A stretch of 13,950 bases of DNA from Pseudomonas sp. UBA5706 (GCF_002419965.1 NZ_DIHC01000055.1:1-13950); one strand, 5' to 3'. Shown: positions 6,901 through 13,799, numbered from the stretch's first letter. The notes: generated from the letters alone by a model not told the origin. Made by a program: numbers and translations.

Positions 6901-9635
6901 TCAGCGTCGGCAGTTCGGCGTTTGGCAGCGCTGTGGCCGCCGGCTGGAGTGCTGGCCAAGGGTTCCTTGGCGGCGTCCAAGGCGCGATCAGCGGCGGCAC
7001 CGGCTACCTGAGCAACGCAATCGGTGGGCTGTTCAGCTCTGGCGTGCAAGGTGGTGCCGGCGTGATGCTGGATAGTGCCGGCAACCTGGTCAGCACTGCG
7101 GCCGGCGGTGCGACTGCTTTGGGCGGCACGCTGGCGGGCGTGGGCGGTGCACTCTACGGCTACGGCCAGTCCGGGGTGAAAGGCGCGGCGACCGGTGCTG
7201 CTGGATCGGTAGGTGGTTATTACGCCGGTTCCGCTCTGGGGTCTCTCGTTGGCCCGCTGGGCACCGTGGTCGGCGGGGTGCTCGGCTCCGCGCTGGGTGG
7301 GTTTCTGGGTGGTTCGGTCTTCGGCGGTAGCTGGCAGACCAAGGATCAGGGTTTGTCGCTGGGCGTTGCCGGTGGGGACCTCTCTGCCGCCCAGTTTGAG
7401 TACCAGAAGAAAAAGGGCGGGCTATTCGGCAGCAACAAGAAACGCACGCGCTACTCGGCGCTCGACTCTGACACGCAGGCGGCGCTGGACGACAGCTACG
7501 CGGCCACTACGGGCGCGGTGTTCGACCTGTTCGACAAGCTGAATGTCACGCTGAACGACGGTGTGCTGGATGGCCTTGACGTCGCTGCTACCCAGATCAG
7601 TACCAAGGGTAAGACTGCCGACGAGATCCAGGCGGAAATCACCAAGTGGTTTGCCGGTGTTGCTGACTCTGTGACGTCGGCAATCAACACCGCGACCGGC
7701 ACCGGCCTGGACGGCTACAACTTCGAGGCTCTTACGGCGTTCGTGAACAACCTGTACGGCGTGAACGACGTTTTCACCACGCTGAACATGTCCCTCTACG
7801 ACTCGTCAGTGTCGGGCGGCAAGTTGGCCGAATCGCTTTCGGCCATGGCCGGCGGCTTGGAAAATCTGCAAGCCGCGGCGTCGACTTATTACGACAACTT
7901 CTACACCGACACGGAGAAGGCCAACAACGTCATCGAAGCGGTGAGCAAGCAGTTCAGCGGCCTTGATATCACGTTCCCCGACACCCGCCAGGCATTCCGC
8001 GACACGGTTGATGGTCTCGACCGCACCACGGAAGCGGGCCAGCAGATGTTCGTCACGCTGACGTCTCTGGCTGGTAACGCTGCCTCGGCTTACACCATCC
8101 TTGAGCAACGTTCGACAGCGGCACAGGCGGCGGCACAGGCAGCCGCCGATGCCGCAGCAGCGGTAAGCGCCAATTACTACGACCTGTTCACCTCGGACGC
8201 CCAAAAGTCGGCCGACAAACTTGCCGGCGTGCGGGCCGAGTTTCAAGCCTTGGGCGTTGAGTTGCCGGCGACCAGCGATGCATTCAAGGCAATGGTCGCG
8301 GCAGCGCAGCAAGGGACGGTGGTGGGGAACGCTACAGCGGATACGCTGTTGAGCTTGGCCACTGATGCGAGTGCGGCCTACAAGATCCTCCAGTCCGCCT
8401 TGATGCAGGGTGCGAATGACGGGTTCAGCGCGTTGCAGCGCTCGATATCCGCCCAGCAGAAAGTAGCGTCGGACGCTTACAACGCACGGGTGAACGCGCT
8501 AAACGACATGCTCAGCGCATCGAGCAGTAGCGTCAGCGACCTGACCTCGCTCAGCACCTCGCTGAACAATGCCCTCAAGTCGTTGCGCGGCACCTCGGAC
8601 GACACGGTGAAGATGCTGAGAGCCCAGGCCACGGCAACCTTGCAGAGCGCACTGGCAATAGCGCGGGCTGGTGGGTCCCTGGCGAACTTCAGTGGCCTGG
8701 ACGACGCGTTGGATGCTGTCAGCAGCAACAACACTGATCTCTACGCATCGCTGGAGGACTTCAACCGCGACCAAGGCCGTACGGCCAACGTTGTGGCCGA
8801 GCTCAATCTGCTCAATGGCGAGCAACTGACCAATGCAGAGAAGTCAGTGAAAGCGCTGCAGGATCAGCTCGACCAGGCGAAAAAGGCCTACGAGGCCCAG
8901 ACTGCGCAATTCGACGCGCAGTTGGCATTTGCCCAGTCGCAACTGGATGCGCTCAACGGCGTCGACACATCGGTGAAGACGGTCGCCCAGGCCGTTGCCT
9001 CGATGAACGCCTCGGTGGTGGCGGCGCTGGCTGGGATCAGCGGCAAGGCCACAGCTGCGAGCCCATCCACCAATGGGGCGCTGGTCGAGAGCGTTTACAA
9101 CGATGTGCTCGGCAGGGCATCGGATGCGCCCGGCAAAGCCTATTGGGTTGGGCAACTGGCGAGCGGCGCGATCACCTACGACCAGTTGGCCCAGGCGATC
9201 GCCAATGCGGCCAAGGGGGCAGGGCAGCCCGTGAAGGCCGGCTATGCAACCGGCGGCTACATCAGCGGCCCTGGCACTGGTACCAGCGACAGCATCATCG
9301 CTCGCCTTTCCAACGGCGAATACGTCATGACGGCGGAATCAGTGCGGATGTTTGGCACCGGCCTGCTCGATCAGATGAACGCGGGGCGCATTCCGGCCTT
9401 CGCCGCGGGCGGGCCAGTGCTCGATATCAGTTCGCCGAGGGAGGTGTTTAGCGCTAACCGCTCAGTGCTGGCCAGTGACAACGCAAGCGAGGCCGCCACG
9501 GTAACCGAGCTGCGGGAGTTGCGTCGTGAAATGCAATCCAACTTCGAATATATCGGCAGGTACATCAAAGACACCGCCGACCATACCGACGAGATGGCAA
9601 ATCGCGGCGTACAGGTTATCAGCACCGTCGATTAA
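3921..9635 (+). CDS. Tail tape measure protein, 1904 residues
   Basis: Length, composition and position after the chaperone pair make this the tape measure protein, which sets tail length and helps DNA enter the cell. Residues 1-65 form a helical start. Residues ~70-240 match the tape measure N-terminal domain (MSDRIGLATKSFGEYN; YRPLEEAQELYIRTSDSL; KTAEEIRSLGAQGKLSLDTL). Two hydrophobic segments (~292-320 and 407-430) are probable membrane-active helices. Residues ~440-930 are mainly Ala/Gln/Lys/Glu-rich helix. Residues ~955-1145 are Gly/Ala/Ser-rich. A 96-residue tandem repeat starts at Y1323 and Y1419. A coiled-coil stretch is at ~1636-1690. Residues 1721-1768 resemble DUF4214 (VYNDVLGRASDAPGKAYWVG), and GYATGGYISGPGTGTSDSII from 1774 is a common tape measure C-terminal motif. 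At about 0.15 nm per helical residue the upper bound on tail length is ~285 nm. It starts at ATG 3921 behind GGAG. Confidence 0.93.
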   Translation: MADADVQGMLIRIEATTAQLRQEIARGEAAVAQSAGKMDTSLGRIDSAFDRAGSSAQSAGGLIKNALAAAVGAVSIGTILKTADSYSQMSDRIGLATKSFGEYNTVQERLLATANRTYRPLEEAQELYIRTSDSLRSMGLNASQSMDVMDSFSYLLVTNSASADKASSAIDAYSKSLQTGKIDADAWQSILAAMPTVVDTIAQATGKTAEEIRSLGAQGKLSLDTLTEGLQKSAAANGVLADSMGVAVRDALVALNNAFTVYVGQLNESNDFTGLLASGISVLADNFGTIAEVAAVAAAGALAVYARSLTVSAAGAVLATKASIEDAMARRAQAASVLLAAQADQQKAQTAVFLAEKELAASKTRISGMAVEKQLSIQLAEARMAEARATTAVGAAQGAIVGTGRTLLGLLGGPAGIALLAVGAATAFLTLRDNTGTLEKKLGDLADPMDKLVERFDKLNRATQAVTLRELRAEIDSTKEKLAEVSGGIADKFESDLRNMGAAGADGLMSGLVSLPEDAQKALDLVRQASKDSADGIAVDWKSVADQLRLIPGVTEQMAQAIEQGQIKVSDLTETLNKQTLAFDQLSGATDNNTSAQIQNNAAKAAADAAGQKYLDQLDKQYAALKDKTALEAAERVITESKIDSEGELAKQIRARASAIDAQKAADKAATAETNLSNSAAKEAATALKNQQKALADLRAQADIAIASATGLAAAYLAGTDRSRDFALQQKVEEALLKTGAAARDEVTDKIKKQMAAEDRLAVSKAAYDLQKETTDLIAQAKATLMGADALEDYNVQKAMQVALAGKNIEVGSKEYQQLLNATKAQQDAVKVAKQAGDAGSIVDRLYPASKLLREYTEDQAALNKAIELYPEKADAYRDALQRLGVEYQQNQRAATAWGQFTEGAVDRIDDAFADMWKSVLSKSSNFMDTLKNSFRQFLAEMLHMAITKPIIVQIGASLGVGTAAAQSSGLFGSAGGSGGLDLASLWNAGSTAFSVGSSAFGSAVAAGWSAGQGFLGGVQGAISGGTGYLSNAIGGLFSSGVQGGAGVMLDSAGNLVSTAAGGATALGGTLAGVGGALYGYGQSGVKGAATGAAGSVGGYYAGSALGSLVGPLGTVVGGVLGSALGGFLGGSVFGGSWQTKDQGLSLGVAGGDLSAAQFEYQKKKGGLFGSNKKRTRYSALDSDTQAALDDSYAATTGAVFDLFDKLNVTLNDGVLDGLDVAATQISTKGKTADEIQAEITKWFAGVADSVTSAINTATGTGLDGYNFEALTAFVNNLYGVNDVFTTLNMSLYDSSVSGGKLAESLSAMAGGLENLQAAASTYYDNFYTDTEKANNVIEAVSKQFSGLDITFPDTRQAFRDTVDGLDRTTEAGQQMFVTLTSLAGNAASAYTILEQRSTAAQAAAQAAADAAAAVSANYYDLFTSDAQKSADKLAGVRAEFQALGVELPATSDAFKAMVAAAQQGTVVGNATADTLLSLATDASAAYKILQSALMQGANDGFSALQRSISAQQKVASDAYNARVNALNDMLSASSSSVSDLTSLSTSLNNALKSLRGTSDDTVKMLRAQATATLQSALAIARAGGSLANFSGLDDALDAVSSNNTDLYASLEDFNRDQGRTANVVAELNLLNGEQLTNAEKSVKALQDQLDQAKKAYEAQTAQFDAQLAFAQSQLDALNGVDTSVKTVAQAVASMNASVVAALAGISGKATAASPSTNGALVESVYNDVLGRASDAPGKAYWVGQLASGAITYDQLAQAIANAAKGAGQPVKAGYATGGYISGPGTGTSDSIIARLSNGEYVMTAESVRMFGTGLLDQMNAGRIPAFAAGGPVLDISSPREVFSANRSVLASDNASEAATVTELRELRREMQSNFEYIGRYIKDTADHTDEMANRGVQVISTVD
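7881..8396 (+). repeat. 96-residue tandem repeat inside the tape measure protein
   Basis: Residues ~1322-1396 and ~1418-1492 align without gaps at a constant offset of 96. Shared positions include YYD-x-F, a Lys at place 12, L-x-x-x-x-P near places 27-32, AF, T-L-x-S-L-A and A-Y-x-I-L; by eye about one third of 75 positions are identical. The DNA copies have diverged widely, so the duplication is old. Confidence 0.75.
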
Positions 9636-9649
9636 GGGATGGTCACAGC

Positions 9650-10576
9650 ATGAGCGATGACGAGATGAAAGTGGTGCCTGGGGTTGAGATAACCCCGGGG
9701 CGCCTCATCAGCAGCAACTTGCCGGATATGGACTATCCGGCGTACTCGCCGACCAAGGCCTATGAGGTCGGCGACTACACCACGATAGACCTGATCAACT
9801 ACCAGGCGCTTGTGGCCAACACGGGGAGGAACCCGGTCACCGACACCTCATCGCCGCCAATCTGGCAAAACATGGGGTGGGTCAACAAGTACCGGATGTT
9901 CAAAAAGAACATCGGCAACACCTGGAAGATCGGGACCTTCACTTCTAACCCGGAGGTGATCGAGCTAACGATTCGTCCTGGCAAGCGAGTCAGCGCGATC
10001 GGCTTCGTCGGGGTGAGGGCGTCCTCGATTCGTATTGTCATGACCGTGCCAGGGGTAGCGGACCCGGTTTACGACAAGACCTTCGTCATGTCGCGCAAAG
10101 CAGGGGGGAGCTACTACCAGTATTACTTCGGCCCTTTCCAGACCAAAGACAACCTCGCGCAATTTGACTTACCGCCTTTCAACAACGCTGACATCCGCGT
10201 GATCGTGAGCGCCCCGGGCGGGACGGCTCAGGTTGGAATGATGATTGTTGGTTGGGCGAAAGGAATAGGTACAGCCGTTTACAACACATCGCTGGGGCGC
10301 AAGAAGTACTCGACCATCAAGGAAGAGTTCGACGGCAGCGTCACCATCACCAAGCGCGGGCGTCGCCGCTCTATCGACTTCCAGGTCGTTCTCAGGGGCG
10401 ACGAGATATCCAGCACCCAACGGGTGTTAGACGACGTCGACGACACGCCGGCGCTTTTTGTGGGGTCCAGCGAACTTGAGTACACGGTCATCGTTGGCAT
10501 CTTCGACGATTTCGACACAGGCCTGCCGACTTATAACCGCGGCGAATACACATTGAAAGTCAGGAGCCTCAGCTGA
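9650..10576 (+). CDS. Tail-tip protein with N-terminal carbohydrate-binding-like module
   Basis: This is a 308-residue protein directly after the tape measure gene. The ATG at 9650 follows AAGGGATGG. Residues 32-76 have the aromatic/glycine layout of small chitin/cellulose-binding modules (CBM5/12-like): S-x-x-K-A-Y-x-x-G-D, then Y-Q-A-L-V-A-N-T-G-x-N-P, ending in W72-Q-x-M-G. The middle (~95-215) is predicted beta-sandwich, with alternating strands such as VIELTIRPGKRVSAIGFVGV. The C-terminal part (IKEEFDGSVTITKRGRRRSI; then YTVIVGIFDDFDTGLP and a last Y-T-L-K-V-R-S-L) resembles the end of distal or minor tail proteins in other Pseudomonas phages. It is therefore a candidate tail-tip protein or first adhesin. 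It has no clear match to lambda M, L, K, I or J. Its stop overlaps the next start (TGATG), so the two are coupled. Confidence 0.65.
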   Translation: MSDDEMKVVPGVEITPGRLISSNLPDMDYPAYSPTKAYEVGDYTTIDLINYQALVANTGRNPVTDTSSPPIWQNMGWVNKYRMFKKNIGNTWKIGTFTSNPEVIELTIRPGKRVSAIGFVGVRASSIRIVMTVPGVADPVYDKTFVMSRKAGGSYYQYYFGPFQTKDNLAQFDLPPFNNADIRVIVSAPGGTAQVGMMIVGWAKGIGTAVYNTSLGRKKYSTIKEEFDGSVTITKRGRRRSIDFQVVLRGDEISSTQRVLDDVDDTPALFVGSSELEYTVIVGIFDDFDTGLPTYNRGEYTLKVRSLS

Positions 10577-11271
10577 TGGCAGTACCACAGATCGACCTAC
10601 TCCCTCCACCCGCTCTGCCTACAGATCCGGAGGACGTGTTCGACGCAAAGGTGGGTGCGTCGCTCACTGCAGAGCAGAACATGGTGCCGCAGATCAACAC
10701 CGCCCTCACCTGGATCGGCGAGCGCGTAGCCGCCGCGAACGACTACTCGAAACAGGCTGCAGAAAGTGCGTCAAGTGCGGCGAACAGCGCCATGCTTGCG
10801 GACCAGTCACGCGCCTCGGCTCAGGCGATTGTAGCTGCGGCAGGTAACGATTTGGGCCTGCCGAGTTTGGCAGGCAATGCCAGGCGTGCACTGGCGGCTA
10901 ACCCGAACGAAATCGGAGTGTCGTTTCAGACTCAAATCAAGCTCATCAGTATCGAGCCTTTGAGCGTCAACAGTGCCGGCGGCGCGATCGCCTTGGACGT
11001 TGGGGCAAACGGCGTGTTCAACCTGACTCTCACGGCAGCTGCCACCCTCTCATTTGCCAACCTGCCAGCTCTGACAGCTGCCGAGTCTATGGTGATTCTG
11101 GTGCGTATCAGCCAGGGCGCTACCGCCTATGCGTTGACCTGGCCGTCGGGGGTTGTCTGGGTTTCTCCAGGTGGTGTGGCCCCGGCCACGCCAAATGCCG
11201 GCAAAAGATCCGAGTTCATTCTGACGATTGAAGGCGCAACCATTTACGGGCGCAAAGGGGCTTCGAATTGA
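10576..11271 (+). CDS. Tail fibre-like structural protein, 231 residues
   Basis: The start overlaps the previous stop by one base. Residues 1-35 are a Pro-rich leader (QIDLLPPPALPTDPEDVFDA). Residues ~36-95 are Ala/Ser/Gln-rich helix with the repetitive SAAESA/ANSA look of phage fibre stalks (YSKQAAESASSAANSAMLAD). Residues ~125-231 form a beta domain widely seen at fibre ends: V-x-L-x-x-T-L-x-x-x-A-T-L-S-F-A-N-L-P, then V-R-I-S-Q-G-A-T-A-Y-x-L-T-W-P, a V-W segment, and an FILTIEGATIYG close. It has no visible enzymatic motif. The following gene begins inside its stop codon, so it is probably made in step with the large adhesin and may form its base or a side fibre. Confidence 0.65.
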   Translation: MAVPQIDLLPPPALPTDPEDVFDAKVGASLTAEQNMVPQINTALTWIGERVAAANDYSKQAAESASSAANSAMLADQSRASAQAIVAAAGNDLGLPSLAGNARRALAANPNEIGVSFQTQIKLISIEPLSVNSAGGAIALDVGANGVFNLTLTAAATLSFANLPALTAAESMVILVRISQGATAYALTWPSGVVWVSPGGVAPATPNAGKRSEFILTIEGATIYGRKGASN

Positions 11272-12884
11272 CTCTCAAAAAGCTCCTTCTGAGCTCTGAA
11301 GAGGTTCAGGATTCCGGGCAGCAACTCCTGCAAGGCTCCGGCAACTTCACTGTTCCGAACGGGGTTACCAGTATCTCGGTACTGGTGGTCGAAGGGGGCC
11401 AGCCGGGAAGCCCAGGCGGCTCTTTTGACATAGGGAGTGGTGGAACGGGTGGCTCTGGTGGGCTTGGTGGACGCCGCCGATATATCAACAATGTTTCCGT
11501 CACGCCGGGTCAAGTCATTGCCTATTCAATTGCGGCCAGGGCAGCAAGCTTCGGATCGATAATTACCGGAACCACGGGCGGTACAGACGCAGGCAAAGCT
11601 GGAGACGGGGGGGGCTCGGCCAATACTGGAAGTCTTCAAACTTCGCGCAACAACGGTGGAGTAAATGGCGGACCTACGTCGATTTATGACGCTGAGATAG
11701 GGTATGACTTTTTCTCTGTTGCCTCGGGATCGGGCATAAGCCCAAAAGCCCCCTTTCCCGGCGGTGGCGGCGGCGGCGGTGCAGCGGGTGTGAACCTTCA
11801 GGGCTCTACTGAGGGTCTTGCTGGAGGGGCAGGGGGCGAAGGCGCAATAGTTGTGGTATGGCCTGGTTCGCAGAGGTCATTTCCCCGCACACGCACCGTG
11901 CCCGAAATTACCAATACCGCTATTTTTGACCCTCGCTCGCTGCCACCATACCTTGGCAAGATCGCAACTGACGGTTCGGGCACCTACATCGGGATCGATA
12001 TCTCGAACATCGCGGGCCGCCGTGGACGGATTTTCCGTAGCACCGATAACGGCCGCACGTTCAACTTGGTGGGAACTCCTCGTGATGAGCAGTTGGCCGA
12101 TGTTGTATATATTGCCGGGACGTGGGTGATAGCCGCGTTTGCGCTCTCTTCGGTCAGCAGGTACCAGTTCCAAAAGAGTACGGACGGCGGCTTGACTTGG
12201 TCCTACTACGTCAGTGCAGGAGGCGCTTCCGGTTCAGTGGTAGGCATTTCAGCCCGTTCCGGCAGGCTTTTCATTCTATGTGATGAAATCAGCACTCAAA
12301 GCTATATAGCCACCTCGCAAGATTTGGGAGTAACTCTGACCAACCGCTCTTTTAGTACGTCTAGCAATCGGGCCGCGAGTGTAAAACAGTCAAGGTTTAT
12401 TCACCTGTCTGACACTGTTCTTCTGGCTAGACAGGGGAATGCCGGTAGTGCCGCTTTAGCCTCGTTCATCAGCAGGGATAACGGGGTGAGCTGGGCTCCA
12501 TCCGTTTATCTGGAGGCTGCAAAACTAGGCAATTTGACCTTGGCATTTACGCAGAACGGCAACATTAATAACCTTTATGTATCCACTGATGACTTGAATA
12601 CCGTTACTCAGGTGCCCGGGTTTTCTTTTACCGCCAAAGTTTTCCAAAGGGCTTTGATCCCGCTGCAAGACCGCATCCTGATTGTCGACGGGCCTCTGAG
12701 CTACGAGTACCGCAATGGTGTTATATCCCCCTCGACAAGGTTGCCCATCGACATCCCTGTTAGCAACAACATTCCGGCTAACAATGCCGGCTTGCGGGTA
12801 GTTGGGGACGGCGTAGACGCTATCGTCTCGTTCGTCCAAGAGAGTGGTTCGGCTAACTTTAGAGCATCAGTCTATGTCAGTTAA
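11268..12884 (+). CDS. Glycine-rich tail adhesin with Asp-box (BNR) beta-propeller-like region
   Basis: This 538-residue protein starts at TTG 11268, overlapping the preceding TGA; AAAGGGG (11254-11260) lies seven bases upstream. There is no other methionine in the whole protein, so no ATG start is possible. Residues ~20-200 are a glycine-rich domain opening GNFTVPNGVTSISVLVVEGG, with a seven-glycine run and a closing G-G-E-G-A-I-V-V-V-W strand, as in glycine-rich fibre domains. Residues ~230-538 carry five Asp-box-like motifs at S258 (STDNGRTF), S304 (STDGGLTW), S350 (SQDLGVTL), S402 (SRDNGVSW) and a degenerate one at S439. The spacing is 46, 46, 52 and 37 residues, as in sialidase-type beta-propellers. 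No sialidase active-site Arg triad can be asserted. The gene is locally more AT-rich than the neck genes. The likely role is receptor binding; glycan binding is inferred from the fold. Confidence 0.75.
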   Translation: MTLKKLLLSSEEVQDSGQQLLQGSGNFTVPNGVTSISVLVVEGGQPGSPGGSFDIGSGGTGGSGGLGGRRRYINNVSVTPGQVIAYSIAARAASFGSIITGTTGGTDAGKAGDGGGSANTGSLQTSRNNGGVNGGPTSIYDAEIGYDFFSVASGSGISPKAPFPGGGGGGGAAGVNLQGSTEGLAGGAGGEGAIVVVWPGSQRSFPRTRTVPEITNTAIFDPRSLPPYLGKIATDGSGTYIGIDISNIAGRRGRIFRSTDNGRTFNLVGTPRDEQLADVVYIAGTWVIAAFALSSVSRYQFQKSTDGGLTWSYYVSAGGASGSVVGISARSGRLFILCDEISTQSYIATSQDLGVTLTNRSFSTSSNRAASVKQSRFIHLSDTVLLARQGNAGSAALASFISRDNGVSWAPSVYLEAAKLGNLTLAFTQNGNINNLYVSTDDLNTVTQVPGFSFTAKVFQRALIPLQDRILIVDGPLSYEYRNGVISPSTRLPIDIPVSNNIPANNAGLRVVGDGVDAIVSFVQESGSANFRASVYVS

Positions 12885-13395
12885 TATCGCAAATCTCGAA
12901 ACTCTGGTTGTGTTTACGGATCAGGATATACGCAAAAAATTTCCTGATGTGTCGTTCCCCGAAACTATTGAAACGCACAATGTCATCGACCTTGGATTTG
13001 CAGTTGTCGAGCAAGTCGAGGCTCCGTCGACAAAACCGGGAGAAACACTCGAGCCTGGAGACCTCCGAAGGATCGATGACCGCGTCGTTCGTGACTGGAG
13101 AGTATTGCCACCCTCTGCGGAAGCGCTGCAGGCGATTTTCGAGCAGGCCGTCCAGGCTGAGCTGGACAGCTCGGCCAAGGCTTGGGGTTACGACAACCTC
13201 TTCACAGCGATTTCCTACGCCGACGAACCCGCGGTGCCCCGGTTCCAGGCGGACGGCCAGGCGTTCCGGCGCTGGCGCAGCCTGGTGTGGGATTACGCGC
13301 ACACCGAGCTGAATGCGGTGCTGGCCGGGGAAAAGCCGCCGCCGGATCTCGACACCTTCCTCGCAGGCCTGCCTGCGCTGGAGTTGCCAACATGA
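12874..13395 (+). CDS. Tail fibre assembly-like protein (DUF4376-like)
   Basis: The protein has 173 residues from ATG 12874, overlapping the adhesin's end by 11 bases. The upstream GTG at 12844 adds ten residues but has no visible ribosome-binding site. The C-terminal half (from ~Q95) has the pattern of tail fibre assembly proteins and DUF4376. It contains AWGYDNLFTAISYADEPAVP, a Q-A-F-R-R-W-R-S-L-V-W-D-Y helix, and a G-x-x-P-P-P-D-L-D-T-F-L-A-G-L-P-A close. The N-terminal half is a beta-type domain I do not recognise. Its place right after a receptor-binding protein fits a chaperone that trimerises or mounts the fibre. Such proteins are sometimes structural instead. The first ~170 bases are AT-richer like the adhesin, while the 3' half is GC-rich, suggesting a recombination joint within the gene. 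Confidence 0.6.
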   Translation: MSVNIANLETLVVFTDQDIRKKFPDVSFPETIETHNVIDLGFAVVEQVEAPSTKPGETLEPGDLRRIDDRVVRDWRVLPPSAEALQAIFEQAVQAELDSSAKAWGYDNLFTAISYADEPAVPRFQADGQAFRRWRSLVWDYAHTELNAVLAGEKPPPDLDTFLAGLPALELPT

Positions 13396-13799
13396 GTCGC
13401 TTCACGACCACCCTGAAGACCGAGCAGATCGGCAAGTGGACGCATGTTCTGCTCGCTGACCTGGTGCTGGCCGATGAGGATCAGCGCTTGATCATCGTCC
13501 CCACTGGATTCACCACCGACTTTGCCAGCATCAAGGTGCTGCACAACGCCTTTCTGTTCGTGCTGTTCGCGCTGGTCTCCGGCTACGGCAACTACGCGGC
13601 GACCGTGCATGACTGGCTATACACGACCGGCGAGGTCACTCGCAAGGAGGCGGACGCTGTTCTGTATCGCGCGCTGCGCGCCGAAGGCGTTGCCCGATGG
13701 CGGGCATGGCTCTTCTGGGCTGGCGTCCGAATAGGCGGCGCCAAGCACTACACCTCAACCCCGACCCGTTCGGGGTTTTTTACGCCTGGAGAAAAGTGA
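13392..13799 (+). CDS. DUF1353 family protein
   Basis: The 135-residue protein starts at ATG 13392, sharing ATGA with the previous stop. It shows the DUF1353 signature: an early strand region, then P-T-G-F-T-T-D-F-A-S-I (residues 37-47), YGNYAATVHDWLYTTGEVTR with H73-D74-W75-L76-Y77, and E-A-D-A-V-L-Y-R-A-L-R-A-E-G-V. The family is common in phages next to lysis or tail genes. Its function is unknown to me, though the conserved HDWLY motif suggests a catalytic or metal site. The segment FLFVLFALVSG (55-65) is unusually hydrophobic. The last ~15 residues (after GGAKHY) are encoded by a terminator hairpin and the next gene's ribosome-binding site, so they are probably dispensable. Confidence 0.85.
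   Translation: MSRFTTTLKTEQIGKWTHVLLADLVLADEDQRLIIVPTGFTTDFASIKVLHNAFLFVLFALVSGYGNYAATVHDWLYTTGEVTRKEADAVLYRALRAEGVARWRAWLFWAGVRIGGAKHYTSTPTRSGFFTPGEK
13757..13781 (+). terminator. Intrinsic terminator inside the 3' end of the DUF1353 gene
   Basis: AACCCCGA (13757-13764) pairs perfectly with TCGGGGTT (13770-13777) around a 5-base loop, with a T-tract at 13776-13781. It stands 17 bases before the endolysin ATG. It overlaps coding sequence, so the hairpin also specifies the protein's C-terminal tail. It would limit leaky endolysin expression unless late antitermination operates. Confidence 0.8.
13783..13797 (+). repeat. Copy 2 of the terminator-linked ribosome-binding segment
   Basis: CGCCTGGAGAAAAGT repeats the segment at 3904-3918 with one base changed. 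It again follows a terminator T-tract and provides the GGAG ribosome-binding site of the next gene, here the SleB-type hydrolase. Confidence 0.7.

Noticed and set aside
12039..12605. Adhesin as an active sialidase on the strength of its Asp boxes
   Set aside because: Asp boxes are structural and occur in many non-enzymatic propellers; the catalytic Arg triad, Tyr/Glu pair and FRIP-like motif cannot be identified.
191..13610. Many open frames on the minus strand, some longer than 150 codons (for example 5853-6590 and 1007-1534)
   Set aside because: They lie opposite well-supported + strand genes, have no ribosome-binding sites or recognisable domains, and are expected in high-GC coding DNA.
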